A stretch of DNA of 64,000 nucleotides from Bacteriovorax sp. BSW11_IV (GCF_000447755.1 NZ_AUNE01000050.1:62001-126000), one strand, 5' to 3'; positions 19,185-27,062 are shown, counted from the first letter of the stretch. Program-made: numbers and translations. The notes: generated from the letters alone by a model not told the origin.

Positions 19185-19570
19185 GAATTGACCCTTCTTT
19201 GAATTACCAGTATCAAGGATAACAAAAGTTAGGACAAGATTTTTTTTGCATAGGTAAGAGGATTTACTGAAAAAAGAGATTGTCTTTAGATTAGTTCTTC
19301 TACCTTTTTGATACAAGAACTAATCATTAATGACTTCAGTGTCTAGTTAAGCAGCTATTGACTGTGTGATTTCATAAATTCCTTGTTCTTGTTCACTTAT
19401 GACCTCTTATTCAAAAGCTGGCCGAAGATATAAGTGAAAAAATTGATGCCTGGAAAAATTGCTTTATATTCTCTAAGACTATTAAAAGGGGAGATCGTTG
19501 AGGAAGTGTCGGAAATTGGATGTATTTTTAAACTTACCCCCATGGGGAGAGGGTAAGTTTTTTGTAATTA
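19185..19570. other. 386-bp gap between tpx and the histidine kinase gene
   Basis: No gene found. It should hold the promoter of the histidine kinase gene, though I see no clear boxes. Its one firm element is the hairpin at 19530-19560. The T-tract follows that hairpin on the plus strand, while both flanking genes lie on the minus strand. Confidence 0.5.
19530..19566. terminator. Terminator hairpin downstream of tpx
   Basis: A perfect 10-bp stem (AAACTTACCC and GGGTAAGTTT) encloses an 11-base loop. On the plus strand six Ts follow; on the minus strand, where tpx ends ten bases earlier, only three Ts follow. It can end tpx transcription, but it is better built for a plus-strand transcript. 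Confidence 0.75.
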
Positions 19571-20068
19571 CTATGCTTTTAGGTGAGAGATGGCCGACTT
19601 ATAATTTGGCTCATCGGCGATATCTCCAACCTGTTCAGTATATAAAACCACATCGTTTTCATCTAGAACGATAACCACTCGTGAGCATAATCCTGCAAGT
19701 GGCCCATCGATAATTTCTAGTCCTAAGTCTTTAGCAAATGAGTTTCTAAATGTAGATAATGAGTGAGCATTTGTGATTCCCTCTGCCCCACAAAATCTTT
19801 TTAAAGCAAAGGGAAGGTCCGCTGCGATATTAAGAACGACAGTGTTTCCTAAATCAGTTGCTTCTTTATTAAAAGTGCGAACGCTTGTTGCACAAGTTGG
19901 AGTATCAACACTTGGGAAAATATTTAATACTTTTTTCTTACCAGCAAAGTCAGCTAAAGTTACTTCGCGAAGGTCAAGATCAGTAAGTTTGATTGATAAT
20001 TTTTCTCCAACATTAGGAAGTTCTCCTGACGTCTTAACGGGATTTCCTCTTAGTGTAATTGTTGCCAT
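19571..20068 (-). CDS. tpx: Thiol peroxidase
   Basis: A 165-residue peroxiredoxin of the Tpx type, full length for the family. The peroxidatic Cys59 lies in SVDTPTCATS and the resolving Cys93 in RFCGAEG, the spacing typical of atypical 2-Cys Tpx enzymes. It reduces hydrogen peroxide and alkyl peroxides with electrons from thioredoxin, in the cytoplasm or periplasm; no signal peptide is seen. The ribosome binding site is TAGGAGC. The gene is monocistronic, with a terminator hairpin after it. Confidence 0.97.
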   Translation of the reverse strand: MATITLRGNPVKTSGELPNVGEKLSIKLTDLDLREVTLADFAGKKKVLNIFPSVDTPTCATSVRTFNKEATDLGNTVVLNIAADLPFALKRFCGAEGITNAHSLSTFRNSFAKDLGLEIIDGPLAGLCSRVVIVLDENDVVLYTEQVGDIADEPNYKSAISHLKA

Positions 20069-20127
20069 TTATATGCTCCTATTTTTGTTTTAACTATTTT
20101 AACGCCACCTCGAACTTGTGGGCAAAT

Positions 20128-20583
20128 CTATTTATTCTTTAGTTTTTCGTTATCTTCTTTTAACTGTTGGATTTCATTTTTTAGATCATCATAGTCACTT
20201 GATAAGTCATCGACTCTTTGAGTGAGATAGATGTTTAGTCCAGTGGTATAGTTTTTAATAAACTCTGATTCCAATTCTTTTGGGCAAGTCTTTTTATAGA
20301 TTTTGCCATTCTTTCCAAATTCCAAAGCATTTTCAGGTGCGCAAAACTCATTAGCTCCTTTTTCAAACCCTTTTGAGAATGCTTCGAAGTCAGGAGTTAC
20401 GTTATAAGGCCTTGTGCATTGGCCATAGACTCTCGATAGAGCGTCGTCTTTTGTCAATCCATCTAGGGCGAGTTCATGGGCCCTATTATTCCAATTAATT
20501 TGTTCACAATCTTTTTTTGAGTAGCTCGCACATCCCGATAAAATCAGCATTGCACTCATTGCTGCGATTAGGCCATTACCCAT
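20128..20583 (-). CDS. DUF2799-like lipoprotein
   Basis: A lipoprotein with a lipobox LSGC at Cys18, so it is anchored in the envelope. The mature part matches the general pattern of DUF2799 proteins: Cys-x-x-x-x-W near the start, two short GxxxG/A-rich repeats, a CPKE segment and Y-x-x-GL, then a C-terminal coiled coil (about 115-150). Function unknown. A strong GGAGGATAT site precedes the ATG. Confidence 0.75.
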   Translation of the reverse strand: MGNGLIAAMSAMLILSGCASYSKKDCEQINWNNRAHELALDGLTKDDALSRVYGQCTRPYNVTPDFEAFSKGFEKGANEFCAPENALEFGKNGKIYKKTCPKELESEFIKNYTTGLNIYLTQRVDDLSSDYDDLKNEIQQLKEDNEKLKNK

Positions 20584-20650
20584 ATATCCTCCAAATTGAT
20601 CAATACTTAATGATGAACGATTTATTTATTTACAGTCAATGGATTAGAGC

Positions 20651-20678
20651 TTGAATGACAATAAATTGACTCTAATAT
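20651..20678 (+). promoter_or_regulatory. Likely promoter for the six-cysteine protein gene
   Basis: TTGAAT and TAATAT are spaced by 16 bases, close to the housekeeping consensus. A start near 20685 would give a leader of about 107 bases containing the hairpin at 20696-20723. Confidence 0.45.
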
Positions 20679-20695
20679 GACAATTGCACCTCTGC

Positions 20696-20723
20696 CTTTT
20701 AGTTACCAAACATTAACTAAAAG
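20696..20723 (+). promoter_or_regulatory. Leader hairpin followed by a T-run
   Basis: A 9-bp perfect inverted repeat (CTTTTAGTT and AACTAAAAG, 10-base loop) is followed by AATCTTTTTGTTT. It looks like a weak terminator inside the presumed leader of the gene at 20792, so attenuation is possible. Confidence 0.45.
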
Positions 20724-20791
20724 AATCTTTTTGTTTAGTGACGGCCGTTTTACTTTCATTGCAACGAAAGAAAGAGCAAAAGGAGGAAATC

Positions 20792-21031
20792 ATGAAAAGA
20801 GCTATTTTAATCGGTTTAATTTGTATTGTTGGTGTGTTCAGTGCCCATAATAGTTATGGTGCGCAGAGTGAAGAGATTGAAATTAAAAAATTTACTGTAA
20901 TTCAGCTTGAGGATAATACGTGTGGCCCTGTAACCAGATGTGTTGATGGGGCGATGATTTACTGTGAGGATAGCTGTAATCAAGGGACATGTTCAAGACC
21001 TATGAGTTTTTGTATGCCTATTGAAGAGTAA
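20792..21031 (+). CDS. Small secreted six-cysteine protein
   Basis: The start at 20792 is set by AAAGGAGGAAAT just upstream; a longer open frame from 20738 would bury the signal peptide. The 79-residue product has a signal peptide (about 1-24, ending SYGA) and a mature part of about 55 residues with six cysteines in the last 35. That density suggests a small disulfide-knotted secreted domain. No family recognised. It ends at its own terminator. Confidence 0.7.
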   Translation: MKRAILIGLICIVGVFSAHNSYGAQSEEIEIKKFTVIQLEDNTCGPVTRCVDGAMIYCEDSCNQGTCSRPMSFCMPIEE

Positions 21032-21062
21032 ATAAATTGATGTCTATAGTAATTTATTCAAC

Positions 21063-21102
21063 GGCCATGCACTTAGTCTTTACCGATGAATCATGGCCTT
21101 TT
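21063..21102 (+). terminator. Terminator after the six-cysteine gene
   Basis: A 7-bp stem (GGCCATG and CATGGCC) with a 22-base loop is followed by TTTT. The right arm covers the ATG at 21093, which argues that the next gene starts at 21114. Confidence 0.6.
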
Positions 21103-21113
21103 ATTACAAGGAA

Positions 21114-21836
21114 ATGAAATTTTTAATCGCTATTCTATTCTGTTTGGCCGCGAGTCATATTCTTGCCTTTGATCAATCTCTTTATGACAATTTTGAAAAA
21201 GTCGGAGGTAATCCTATATCTCTAGACCAGCTCAATTGTTTTCTTGAAAATAATCAAGATAAAACTTTTCGATCGGGATTAAAGATTAAAAAAGAGCGTT
21301 ACGTAACTATTCACGATCTCACCAAAAAAGGTAATGAGTATCGCTTTTTTATTATCGATCTTGAGACACAGGTTGTTCGTGCTTATCCTTCGGCCCATGG
21401 TAGTGGGCGTGGCAAAGTTAAAAATAACAAAATTAAGGCCCTTTTCTTTTCAAATAAATTGGGAACAGATTTAACGCCAACAGGATTTTTCATTACTGGA
21501 CCTGTTTATAAAAATTGGAAAAAGAAATGGCGCTATGGCATCAAGCTCTTTGGCCTTCAAGAAGGTGAGAATGAAAATGCTTACGATAGGGGTATTGTTA
21601 TTCATGCTGCCAAAAATAGAAAAGGAAGTTATGTTGAAAATGATATGATCTCTAGTGAAGATAAAATATTAGAGATTGAAAAATTGTCTATGCTCTCAGG
21701 AATGTCAGACGGGTGTAGTGCTGTTCCTCCCTTATATTGGGAATCAATACGAGACATGATCAAAGAGGGGACTTTATTTTTCGTTTTTAATGATGATTAT
21801 TTGAATAAAGGTAGTTCATACTGTGTGAAATTATAA
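21114..21836 (+). CDS. YkuD_2-type murein L,D-transpeptidase-like protein, secreted
   Basis: A signal peptide (MKFLIAILFCLAASHILA) follows the ATG at 21114, which has AAGGA close upstream. The 240-residue protein resembles the YkuD_2 (PF13645) family: IIDLETQVVRAYPSAHGSG, TPTGFF, GIVIHAA and finally SDGCSAVPP, where His and Cys are the catalytic pair of L,D-transpeptidase folds. It should act on peptidoglycan in the periplasm. The donor and acceptor specificity cannot be read from the sequence. It ends at a strong terminator shared with the convergent YcaO gene. Confidence 0.82.
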   Translation: MKFLIAILFCLAASHILAFDQSLYDNFEKVGGNPISLDQLNCFLENNQDKTFRSGLKIKKERYVTIHDLTKKGNEYRFFIIDLETQVVRAYPSAHGSGRGKVKNNKIKALFFSNKLGTDLTPTGFFITGPVYKNWKKKWRYGIKLFGLQEGENENAYDRGIVIHAAKNRKGSYVENDMISSEDKILEIEKLSMLSGMSDGCSAVPPLYWESIRDMIKEGTLFFVFNDDYLNKGSSYCVKL

Positions 21837-21862
21837 AAAAGGGAGCGTTTGCTCCCTTTTTT
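21835..21862. terminator. Bidirectional intrinsic terminator
   Basis: A 12-bp stem (AAAAAAGGGAGC and GCTCCCTTTTTT, loop GTTT) lies exactly between two convergent stop codons. Confidence 0.92.
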
Positions 21863-24044
21863 ATTTGTAAAATGCTTGTCTTGCTTTTTGAAGTTTTTGG
21901 TAGCTTTCAATGAGCTTTAGATGCTTGTCCAATCCTTCTAGCTTTAAACTTGTTGGCGTCAATCCGTAGAATTTAATATCTCCGTTAACAGTTCCTACAA
22001 CATCATTCATAAGCTCTTCGCCATACATCCTTGAAAGATTTAGCAAGTAATCTTCAATCTCTAACTCATCAGAAAGAGCAATGTCTAAGGCAATATTTAA
22101 GGCCTGATAGAATCTTTTTCTCTCGGCCGAGTTATCGTTGAAAGTCATAATAGATTCAACATATTCTTTGGCCTCATCTAATTGATTGAGAGCAAGATAG
22201 CATAGGGCCTTCAACTCACCGATGACAAGTTGTCCCCAAGCAGAGTTTTCATCAAATGAAATTCCAATGAGCTCTGATACAGGCATATAATTATCAATTT
22301 CACTATCTTCAAGATTTTTGACAAGTTTTTTAAGGGCCTTCTTATCAAGAGAGTGAATACTCAAAATATCTTCACGAAACTTTAGAGCTTGGTTGTGATT
22401 ATCCCAGATAAGATCTTCAGCAAGATAAATTTCAGAATAATCTGGAACTAGGATACGACATGCTTTTGCTCCTAATTCTTCATAATCAGCGATATAGACT
22501 TCTTTACCAAGTTCTTCGAGAATATTCATTAGGTAGTGGTATTCTTCTTCTGTTGAACCTGAGAAATCCCATTCAGAGAATTCAAAATCACTTTTCTCAC
22601 TGAAAAACTTCCAAGAGATAACACCTGTTGAGTCGATGAAGTGATCGATAATATTATTATGTTCTTTAATGGCAAATTCATTAAATGTTGGTGGAAGAAC
22701 ATCGTTCATCCCTTCAAAGCTTCTTCCTTGTAGAAGTTCGGTTAAGCTTCTTTCAAGGGCCACTTCAAATTTCGGGTGTGCACCAAATGATGCAAATACA
22801 CCACCATTTCTCGGATTCATTAAAGTTACACACATTACCGGAAACTGCCCGCCTAACGAAGCGTCTTTCACTAGAATAGGAAACCCTTCGGACTCGAGCT
22901 TATTAATACCTTCAACAATTTTAGGATATTTTGCTAAAACTTCTTTTGGAACATCTGGTAGAGTGATCTCTTCAGTAATGATTTGATTTTTTACTGCTCT
23001 TTCAAATATTTCAGAAAGCGATTGGACGCGCGCCTCATATGCCGTATTCCCAGCACTCATACCATTACTAACGAAAAGATTTCCTATGAGATTCACTGGA
23101 ATATAAACACTTTGTCCATCAGATTGACGCGTAAAAGGTAGTGCGCAAATTCCTCTTTGAGTATTACCTGAATTAGTATCTATGAGATGTGATGCTTTTA
23201 AATCTCCATCGTTACCATATACTTCTAAAAGAAGTTCATCCATTAGGCCTTGTGGCAATGAATCTTTAGGACCTGGTTTAAACCATTTTTCATTTGGATA
23301 GTGAACAAATTCACTATTGGCAATTTCCTCTCCGAGATAGAAGTCATTATAGAAGTAGTTATTGCTAATTCTTTCTAGGTATTCGCCTAAGGCCGAACAT
23401 AAAGCGGCATCTTTTGTTGCACCTTTTCCATTTGTATAACACATCGGAGAGTCAGCATCACGAATATGAACAGACCATACATGAGGGACTTGATTTCTCC
23501 ATGAGGCCACTTCGATTTTAATTCCAAGATCATCTAAGAGTGCCGTCATATTGGCAATCGTCTCTTCAAGGGAGCAATCTTTCCCTAGAATCATTGTCTT
23601 TGATTCACCATCAGTTTTCTTTTCAAACATCAAGTTGGAATCAACTCCTAAAACATCTTTTGCTTCAATCTGAAATTGTGGAGAAGTTTGAATAACTTTC
23701 TTTACAGTACAACGATCCATTGCGCGAAGAATTCCTTCACGATCGTGTTCTGAAATACTCTCAGGAAGTTCAATTTGAATATTGAAAATTTGGTTGTATC
23801 TATTTTCAGGATCAACAATATTATTCTGGCTAACTTTGATATCGTCAGTAGGAATATTGCGGGCCTTGCAATAGACTTTTACAAAGTACGCTGCACATAG
23901 AGCTGACGAGGCCAAGAAATAGTCAAAGGGACTAGGGGCCGTGCCGTCGCCCTTGTAGCGAACAGGTTGATCGGTTGTTATTGTGAAGTCATCAAAGCTG
24001 GCTTCTAGTTTTAAATTATCTAAAAATCTTACGTTTACTTGCAT
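21861..24044 (-). CDS. OsmC-YcaO fusion protein with a helical tail
   Basis: A 727-residue cytoplasmic protein. Residues 1-135 form an OsmC-like domain (opening VRFLDNLKLEASFDDF, then SPFDYFLASSALCAAYFV), the YcaO domain spans about 155-590, and a TPR-like helical tail ends the protein. This matches the TIGR03549 family of OsmC/YcaO proteins. YcaO domains activate backbone amides with ATP; E. coli YcaO is linked to beta-methylthiolation of ribosomal protein S12. No precursor peptide, dehydrogenase or maturation gene lies nearby, so a RiPP pathway is unlikely. A LysR-type gene lies directly upstream in the same direction and may control it. Confidence 0.9.
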   Translation of the reverse strand: MQVNVRFLDNLKLEASFDDFTITTDQPVRYKGDGTAPSPFDYFLASSALCAAYFVKVYCKARNIPTDDIKVSQNNIVDPENRYNQIFNIQIELPESISEHDREGILRAMDRCTVKKVIQTSPQFQIEAKDVLGVDSNLMFEKKTDGESKTMILGKDCSLEETIANMTALLDDLGIKIEVASWRNQVPHVWSVHIRDADSPMCYTNGKGATKDAALCSALGEYLERISNNYFYNDFYLGEEIANSEFVHYPNEKWFKPGPKDSLPQGLMDELLLEVYGNDGDLKASHLIDTNSGNTQRGICALPFTRQSDGQSVYIPVNLIGNLFVSNGMSAGNTAYEARVQSLSEIFERAVKNQIITEEITLPDVPKEVLAKYPKIVEGINKLESEGFPILVKDASLGGQFPVMCVTLMNPRNGGVFASFGAHPKFEVALERSLTELLQGRSFEGMNDVLPPTFNEFAIKEHNNIIDHFIDSTGVISWKFFSEKSDFEFSEWDFSGSTEEEYHYLMNILEELGKEVYIADYEELGAKACRILVPDYSEIYLAEDLIWDNHNQALKFREDILSIHSLDKKALKKLVKNLEDSEIDNYMPVSELIGISFDENSAWGQLVIGELKALCYLALNQLDEAKEYVESIMTFNDNSAERKRFYQALNIALDIALSDELEIEDYLLNLSRMYGEELMNDVVGTVNGDIKFYGLTPTSLKLEGLDKHLKLIESYQKLQKARQAFYK

Positions 24045-24130
24045 AGGGTCAAATTACCATTGATTAGAATTGTAAGATAGCGATTTATCATTAAATAGGT
24101 AAGAGTTACAAGACCTTAAGTGCTTAAAAA

Positions 24131-25003
24131 CTAAGATAATGAACGCAGTAATTTCCCCAATTTTTTCATGAGAATATCTTCTTTAGAGTTTTTTCTCTTA
24201 ATCAAGAAAATCTCTTGGGAATTATGAATTCCTTTGGGCATAGGAATTTCAATGAGCTTAAATTTACTATGAACAACTTCATTGTGCCTTTGCACGACAA
24301 AATTTGGAAAATAGCCAACGGCCAGTCCTTTTCTGACAAGGGCCAGTGCTGTTTCCATGAGGTTAACACTGTACTTAACAAGTCGAGGAATCTTTCCATC
24401 TGGCCAGCCATCTAGGCCATCGGCCTTGGTGGGAGTTCCACTAACACTGGCCATGGGAATAACAAAAGGGAGTTCGCTAATTTTGTGATTTTCAAATTTT
24501 GTCTTACCAAAAATTCCCATTTTTATTGTCGCAACTTTTAAGTGATCAAGCTCAGGATGGGGGATGGGAATATAGGTTATGGCCAGATCAATATTTCCTG
24601 CCACGAGTTCTTGTTCCATTCGTCCAGGGATCATTTCGTGAAAGCTTAATTTGATATCTTCATCAAAAATTTCGGCAATAAAAGGACTTAGATAGGTTGA
24701 GAACACCTCAAAGGTTCCAATGCGACAAGTTTTTTGAAGTGAGATATTTTCATTGTGGGAAACTTTTTTAAGTGTCTCCACTTGTTGAAGAATGGTATCA
24801 ATTTCTTTTTCTAAGCGAAGTCCAGCTTCTGTGATACGGATACCGCGTCCATCTTTAGTAATTAGCTCAACACCTAGTTCATCTTCGAGGGAGCGAATAG
24901 ATTTAGAAAGTCCTGGGTGAGAAATTTTCAATAGATCAGCGGCCTCTCTTAAATTTTGAGTTTGAATGACGGCCTTGAAATGTCTTAATTTATTGGTATC
25001 CAT
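24131..25003 (-). CDS. LysR-type transcriptional regulator
   Basis: I choose the ATG at 25003 over the TTG at 25024. The first 60 residues form the LysR winged helix-turn-helix (LRHFKAVIQTQNLREAADLL, SKSIRSLEDELG), and residues 90-290 form the substrate-binding effector domain. The effector is unknown. It is transcribed toward the OsmC-YcaO gene 86 bases downstream and divergently from the leader-peptide/ThrRS unit, so either could be its target. Confidence 0.9.
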   Translation of the reverse strand: MDTNKLRHFKAVIQTQNLREAADLLKISHPGLSKSIRSLEDELGVELITKDGRGIRITEAGLRLEKEIDTILQQVETLKKVSHNENISLQKTCRIGTFEVFSTYLSPFIAEIFDEDIKLSFHEMIPGRMEQELVAGNIDLAITYIPIPHPELDHLKVATIKMGIFGKTKFENHKISELPFVIPMASVSGTPTKADGLDGWPDGKIPRLVKYSVNLMETALALVRKGLAVGYFPNFVVQRHNEVVHSKFKLIEIPMPKGIHNSQEIFLIKRKNSKEDILMKKLGKLLRSLS

Positions 25004-25110
25004 AAGTAACCAATGAGTTATCAAAATAACCTTTTAGTTTCAAGTAAGTTTATTCTATTGTGGAAAAAAATTGCCTTGAATTAAATTTTAAATACAGGTA
25101 GGATGACGTT

Positions 25111-25164
25111 ATGTTGAATATTAATATCATTCACCTATTCTCAACGACCATCACCACCCCTTAG
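25111..25164 (+). CDS. Threonine/isoleucine attenuator leader peptide
   Basis: A 17-codon frame, MLNINIIHLFSTTITTP, with AGGA seven bases before its ATG. It holds four Thr codons in its last six positions (Thr-Thr-Ile-Thr-Thr) and four Ile codons overall, much like the thrL peptide of E. coli. A hairpin overlaps its stop codon, and two terminator-like hairpins follow before the ThrRS gene. Ribosome stalling at Thr codons when charged tRNA-Thr is short would alter folding and favour read-through. The mechanism is inference; the codon run and hairpins are seen directly. Confidence 0.75.
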   Translation: MLNINIIHLFSTTITTP

Positions 25165-25168
25165 GGGT
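25156..25168 (+). promoter_or_regulatory. Leader hairpin over the peptide stop codon
   Basis: ACCCC, loop TTA, GGGGT. It covers the last Thr codon, the Pro codon and the stop, so a translating ribosome must melt it. Confidence 0.5.
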
Positions 25169-25185
25169 AATTTACATTCTTTTAT

Positions 25186-25216
25186 GTATGCTCATTGATA
25201 TTGAGTATACGTTTTT
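25186..25216 (+). terminator. Candidate attenuator terminator
   Basis: A 9-bp stem with one G-U pair (GTATGCTCA pairing with TGAGTATAC) is followed by GTTTTT. Leader bases 25121-25129 can pair with 25196-25204 in its loop and right arm (nine positions, one G-U), which offers an alternative fold. Confidence 0.55.
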
Positions 25217-25247
25217 AAGACACCACTACATTTATATTTACGGTAAC

Positions 25248-25266
25248 AGGATTTAGAATCCTTTTT
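25248..25266 (+). terminator. Second terminator-like hairpin before ThrRS
   Basis: AGGATT, loop TAG, AATCCT, then TTTT. The stem is short, but it stands right before the ribosome binding site TTGAGG of the ThrRS gene. Confidence 0.4.
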
Positions 25267-25284
25267 AATACATTTGAGGTTTAT

Positions 25285-26418
25285 ATGTATTTACCTGAAG
25301 ATCATCGCTCACTGGGAGCGAAGTACGACTTATTTTCTTTTTTTGAAGAGGCCCCAGGCTTTCCTGTTTGGCATGAAAATGGCCTAAGAATAAAAAATTC
25401 TCTTATTCAATATTGGCGTCAAATACATCGCGATAATGGTTACTTAGAAATGGAAAGCCCCATGATGCTCGATAAAGAGCTGTGGAAAAAATCTGGTCAC
25501 TGTGATTACTTTGAAGAAAATATGTTCTTTTCTTCAGTTGATAAGCGTGATTATGCCATTAAACCTATGAGCTGCCCTGGAGCTATTTTGGCATTTAATA
25601 GTAAAAGACGCTCGCACGCAGAACTACCTTTAAGATTTTGTGAACTAGGTCATGTTCATCGTAATGAGCAGTCAGGTGCCCTTCATGGACTTTTACGAGT
25701 TCGCTCGTTTGTTCAAGATGATGCCCATATTTTTTGTGCAGGAGAAGATTTATTGAATGAAGTTTCTAATATCATCTCCTTGATTCAAATGATTATGCAA
25801 AAGTGCGGATTACCAGATTATCATTTTGAGCTTTCTGTGCGCGATAAAAGAAAGAAACAATATATGGGTGAAGATCAAGATTGGAAGTATTGTGAGGATA
25901 TCTTAGAGAAAGCTCTTATTCGCTCGAAACTTGATGTTCATAAAAAAGAGGGGGAGGCCAAATTTTATGGGCCTTCATTAGATCTTCACGTTAAAGACCG
26001 TCATGGGAGATCATGGCAATGCTCAACAATCCAATTGGACTTTAATTTACCGAATCGTTTTGGACTTCATTATTACGATAAAGAAGGCAATAAGAGAGTT
26101 CCTTATATGCTCCATAGGGCCATTTTTGGTTCGATTGAGCGATTTATTGGAATGCTACTTGAACACTATGGCAAGAAGCTTCCTTTTTGGTTGCACCCTA
26201 ATCAGTATCGAATCTTGAATGTTTCACAAAATTCTTTAAATTATGCCAACTCACTTCTCATTGAATTAAGGGCAAAAGGACATTTTGTGGAAATAGATCA
26301 AAGTAGCGATCCATTAAAAGAAAAAGTTAAAAAAGCTCGTGAAGATATGGTTTATTCGATTATTGTTATTGGTGATAAAGAAGTCGAAGAGCAGAAGTAT
26401 GTGGTACAGGTCCTTTAG
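25285..26418 (+). CDS. Short threonyl-tRNA synthetase without TGS and editing domains
   Basis: A 377-residue class II synthetase that aligns with the catalytic core and anticodon-binding domain of bacterial ThrRS (about 640 residues). It starts at the DHRxLG segment, so both the TGS and the editing domain are absent, and it ends about 35 residues early. The zinc ligands are kept (Cys97 in SCPG, His148 in DDAHIF, His278 in MLHRAI), as are motif 2 (HRNEQSGALHGL) and motif 3 (GSIERFIG). The family's FYGPK motif reads FYGPS (Ser231). It is not next to infC-rpmI-rplT, so it is probably a second ThrRS. The leader peptide upstream points to control by charged tRNA-Thr. Editing-free ThrRS types are known in archaea and cyanobacteria. 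Confidence 0.88.
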   Translation: MYLPEDHRSLGAKYDLFSFFEEAPGFPVWHENGLRIKNSLIQYWRQIHRDNGYLEMESPMMLDKELWKKSGHCDYFEENMFFSSVDKRDYAIKPMSCPGAILAFNSKRRSHAELPLRFCELGHVHRNEQSGALHGLLRVRSFVQDDAHIFCAGEDLLNEVSNIISLIQMIMQKCGLPDYHFELSVRDKRKKQYMGEDQDWKYCEDILEKALIRSKLDVHKKEGEAKFYGPSLDLHVKDRHGRSWQCSTIQLDFNLPNRFGLHYYDKEGNKRVPYMLHRAIFGSIERFIGMLLEHYGKKLPFWLHPNQYRILNVSQNSLNYANSLLIELRAKGHFVEIDQSSDPLKEKVKKAREDMVYSIIVIGDKEVEEQKYVVQVL

Positions 26419-26430
26419 GACCTGTACTTT
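26404..26430 (+). terminator. Hairpin overlapping the ThrRS stop codon
   Basis: A 10-bp perfect stem (GTACAGGTCC and GGACCTGTAC, loop TTTA) includes the last codons and the stop of the ThrRS gene. The tail is CTTTAAAAA on the outside of the stem, so the T-run is weak. Confidence 0.6.
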
Positions 26431-26435
26431 AAAAA

Positions 26436-26882
26436 CTATTGTTTTTTACATTGAAGAACGAAATCAAATTGAATATTTTCTGTCGAAGAAAGATACTTCA
26501 TGCGAAATGTTTCTGTATAACGTAATTGATTTTTACTCCCATCAAATTCAACGCTTTCTTTTTCAAGACAAGGATAACCAGGATCTCCACAAACAAAGGG
26601 ATTACTTCTCATGACTTTTTCCATGTAGTAATTGCTTCCATTCTTATCAATTTTCTCTCCATGGTAGAATCGATCTAACATCAATTCGTAATCATCTCCC
26701 TGCGCAGTATATGTTCCGTCTAATGAGATACCATCTAAACTAATATCGGCCATGATATTTGCCTTTACGATATTGATTCTTGCATTGGGATGCGAAGAAA
26801 CGACTTCATTACAATTATATGTCCAAGCAAATGTGTTTTGTATAAAGGCAAGCCCAATTAACGGTAGGATCAATTTCATCAT
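26436..26882 (-). CDS. Small secreted protein, unknown function
   Basis: The start is one of two adjacent ATGs (26882 or 26879) after GGAGAG. A signal peptide of about 18 residues (ending TFAW) is followed by some 130 residues with four cysteines (YNCNE, FVCGD, YPCLE, LQCKK), probably two disulfides. It looks beta-rich. No family recognised. An inverted repeat at 26890-26907 with a 3-base loop lies just upstream and overlaps part of the ribosome binding site. Confidence 0.7.
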   Translation of the reverse strand: MMKLILPLIGLAFIQNTFAWTYNCNEVVSSHPNARINIVKANIMADISLDGISLDGTYTAQGDDYELMLDRFYHGEKIDKNGSNYYMEKVMRSNPFVCGDPGYPCLEKESVEFDGSKNQLRYTETFRMKYLSSTENIQFDFVLQCKKQ

Positions 26883-27062
26883 ATTCTCTCCAATGAATGT
26901 CATTTGGCGCATTATGAGGGAATCATAGAAAATAAGGTAGGGTTGTTGTAAATTTTTTCCTTTTTTATAGGAGTTACATCCAATTTTGATAGGGGATATC
27001 TTATTGACATTGATCTTCCTCTGAGGGGAAAATACATAAAAATCTTTTAATTTGGAATATTT

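Noticed and set aside
19185-19570. tRNA or structured RNA gene in the gap
   Set aside because: No cloverleaf or conserved tRNA boxes seen; only one terminator hairpin is clear.
21861-24044. Peptide natural-product (RiPP) cluster around the YcaO gene
   Set aside because: No short precursor, dehydrogenase, protease or transporter gene is linked; the OsmC fusion belongs to a separate group.
25025-25284. T-box riboswitch before the ThrRS gene
   Set aside because: I found no T-box core sequence or Stem I pattern; the Thr-rich leader peptide explains the region better.
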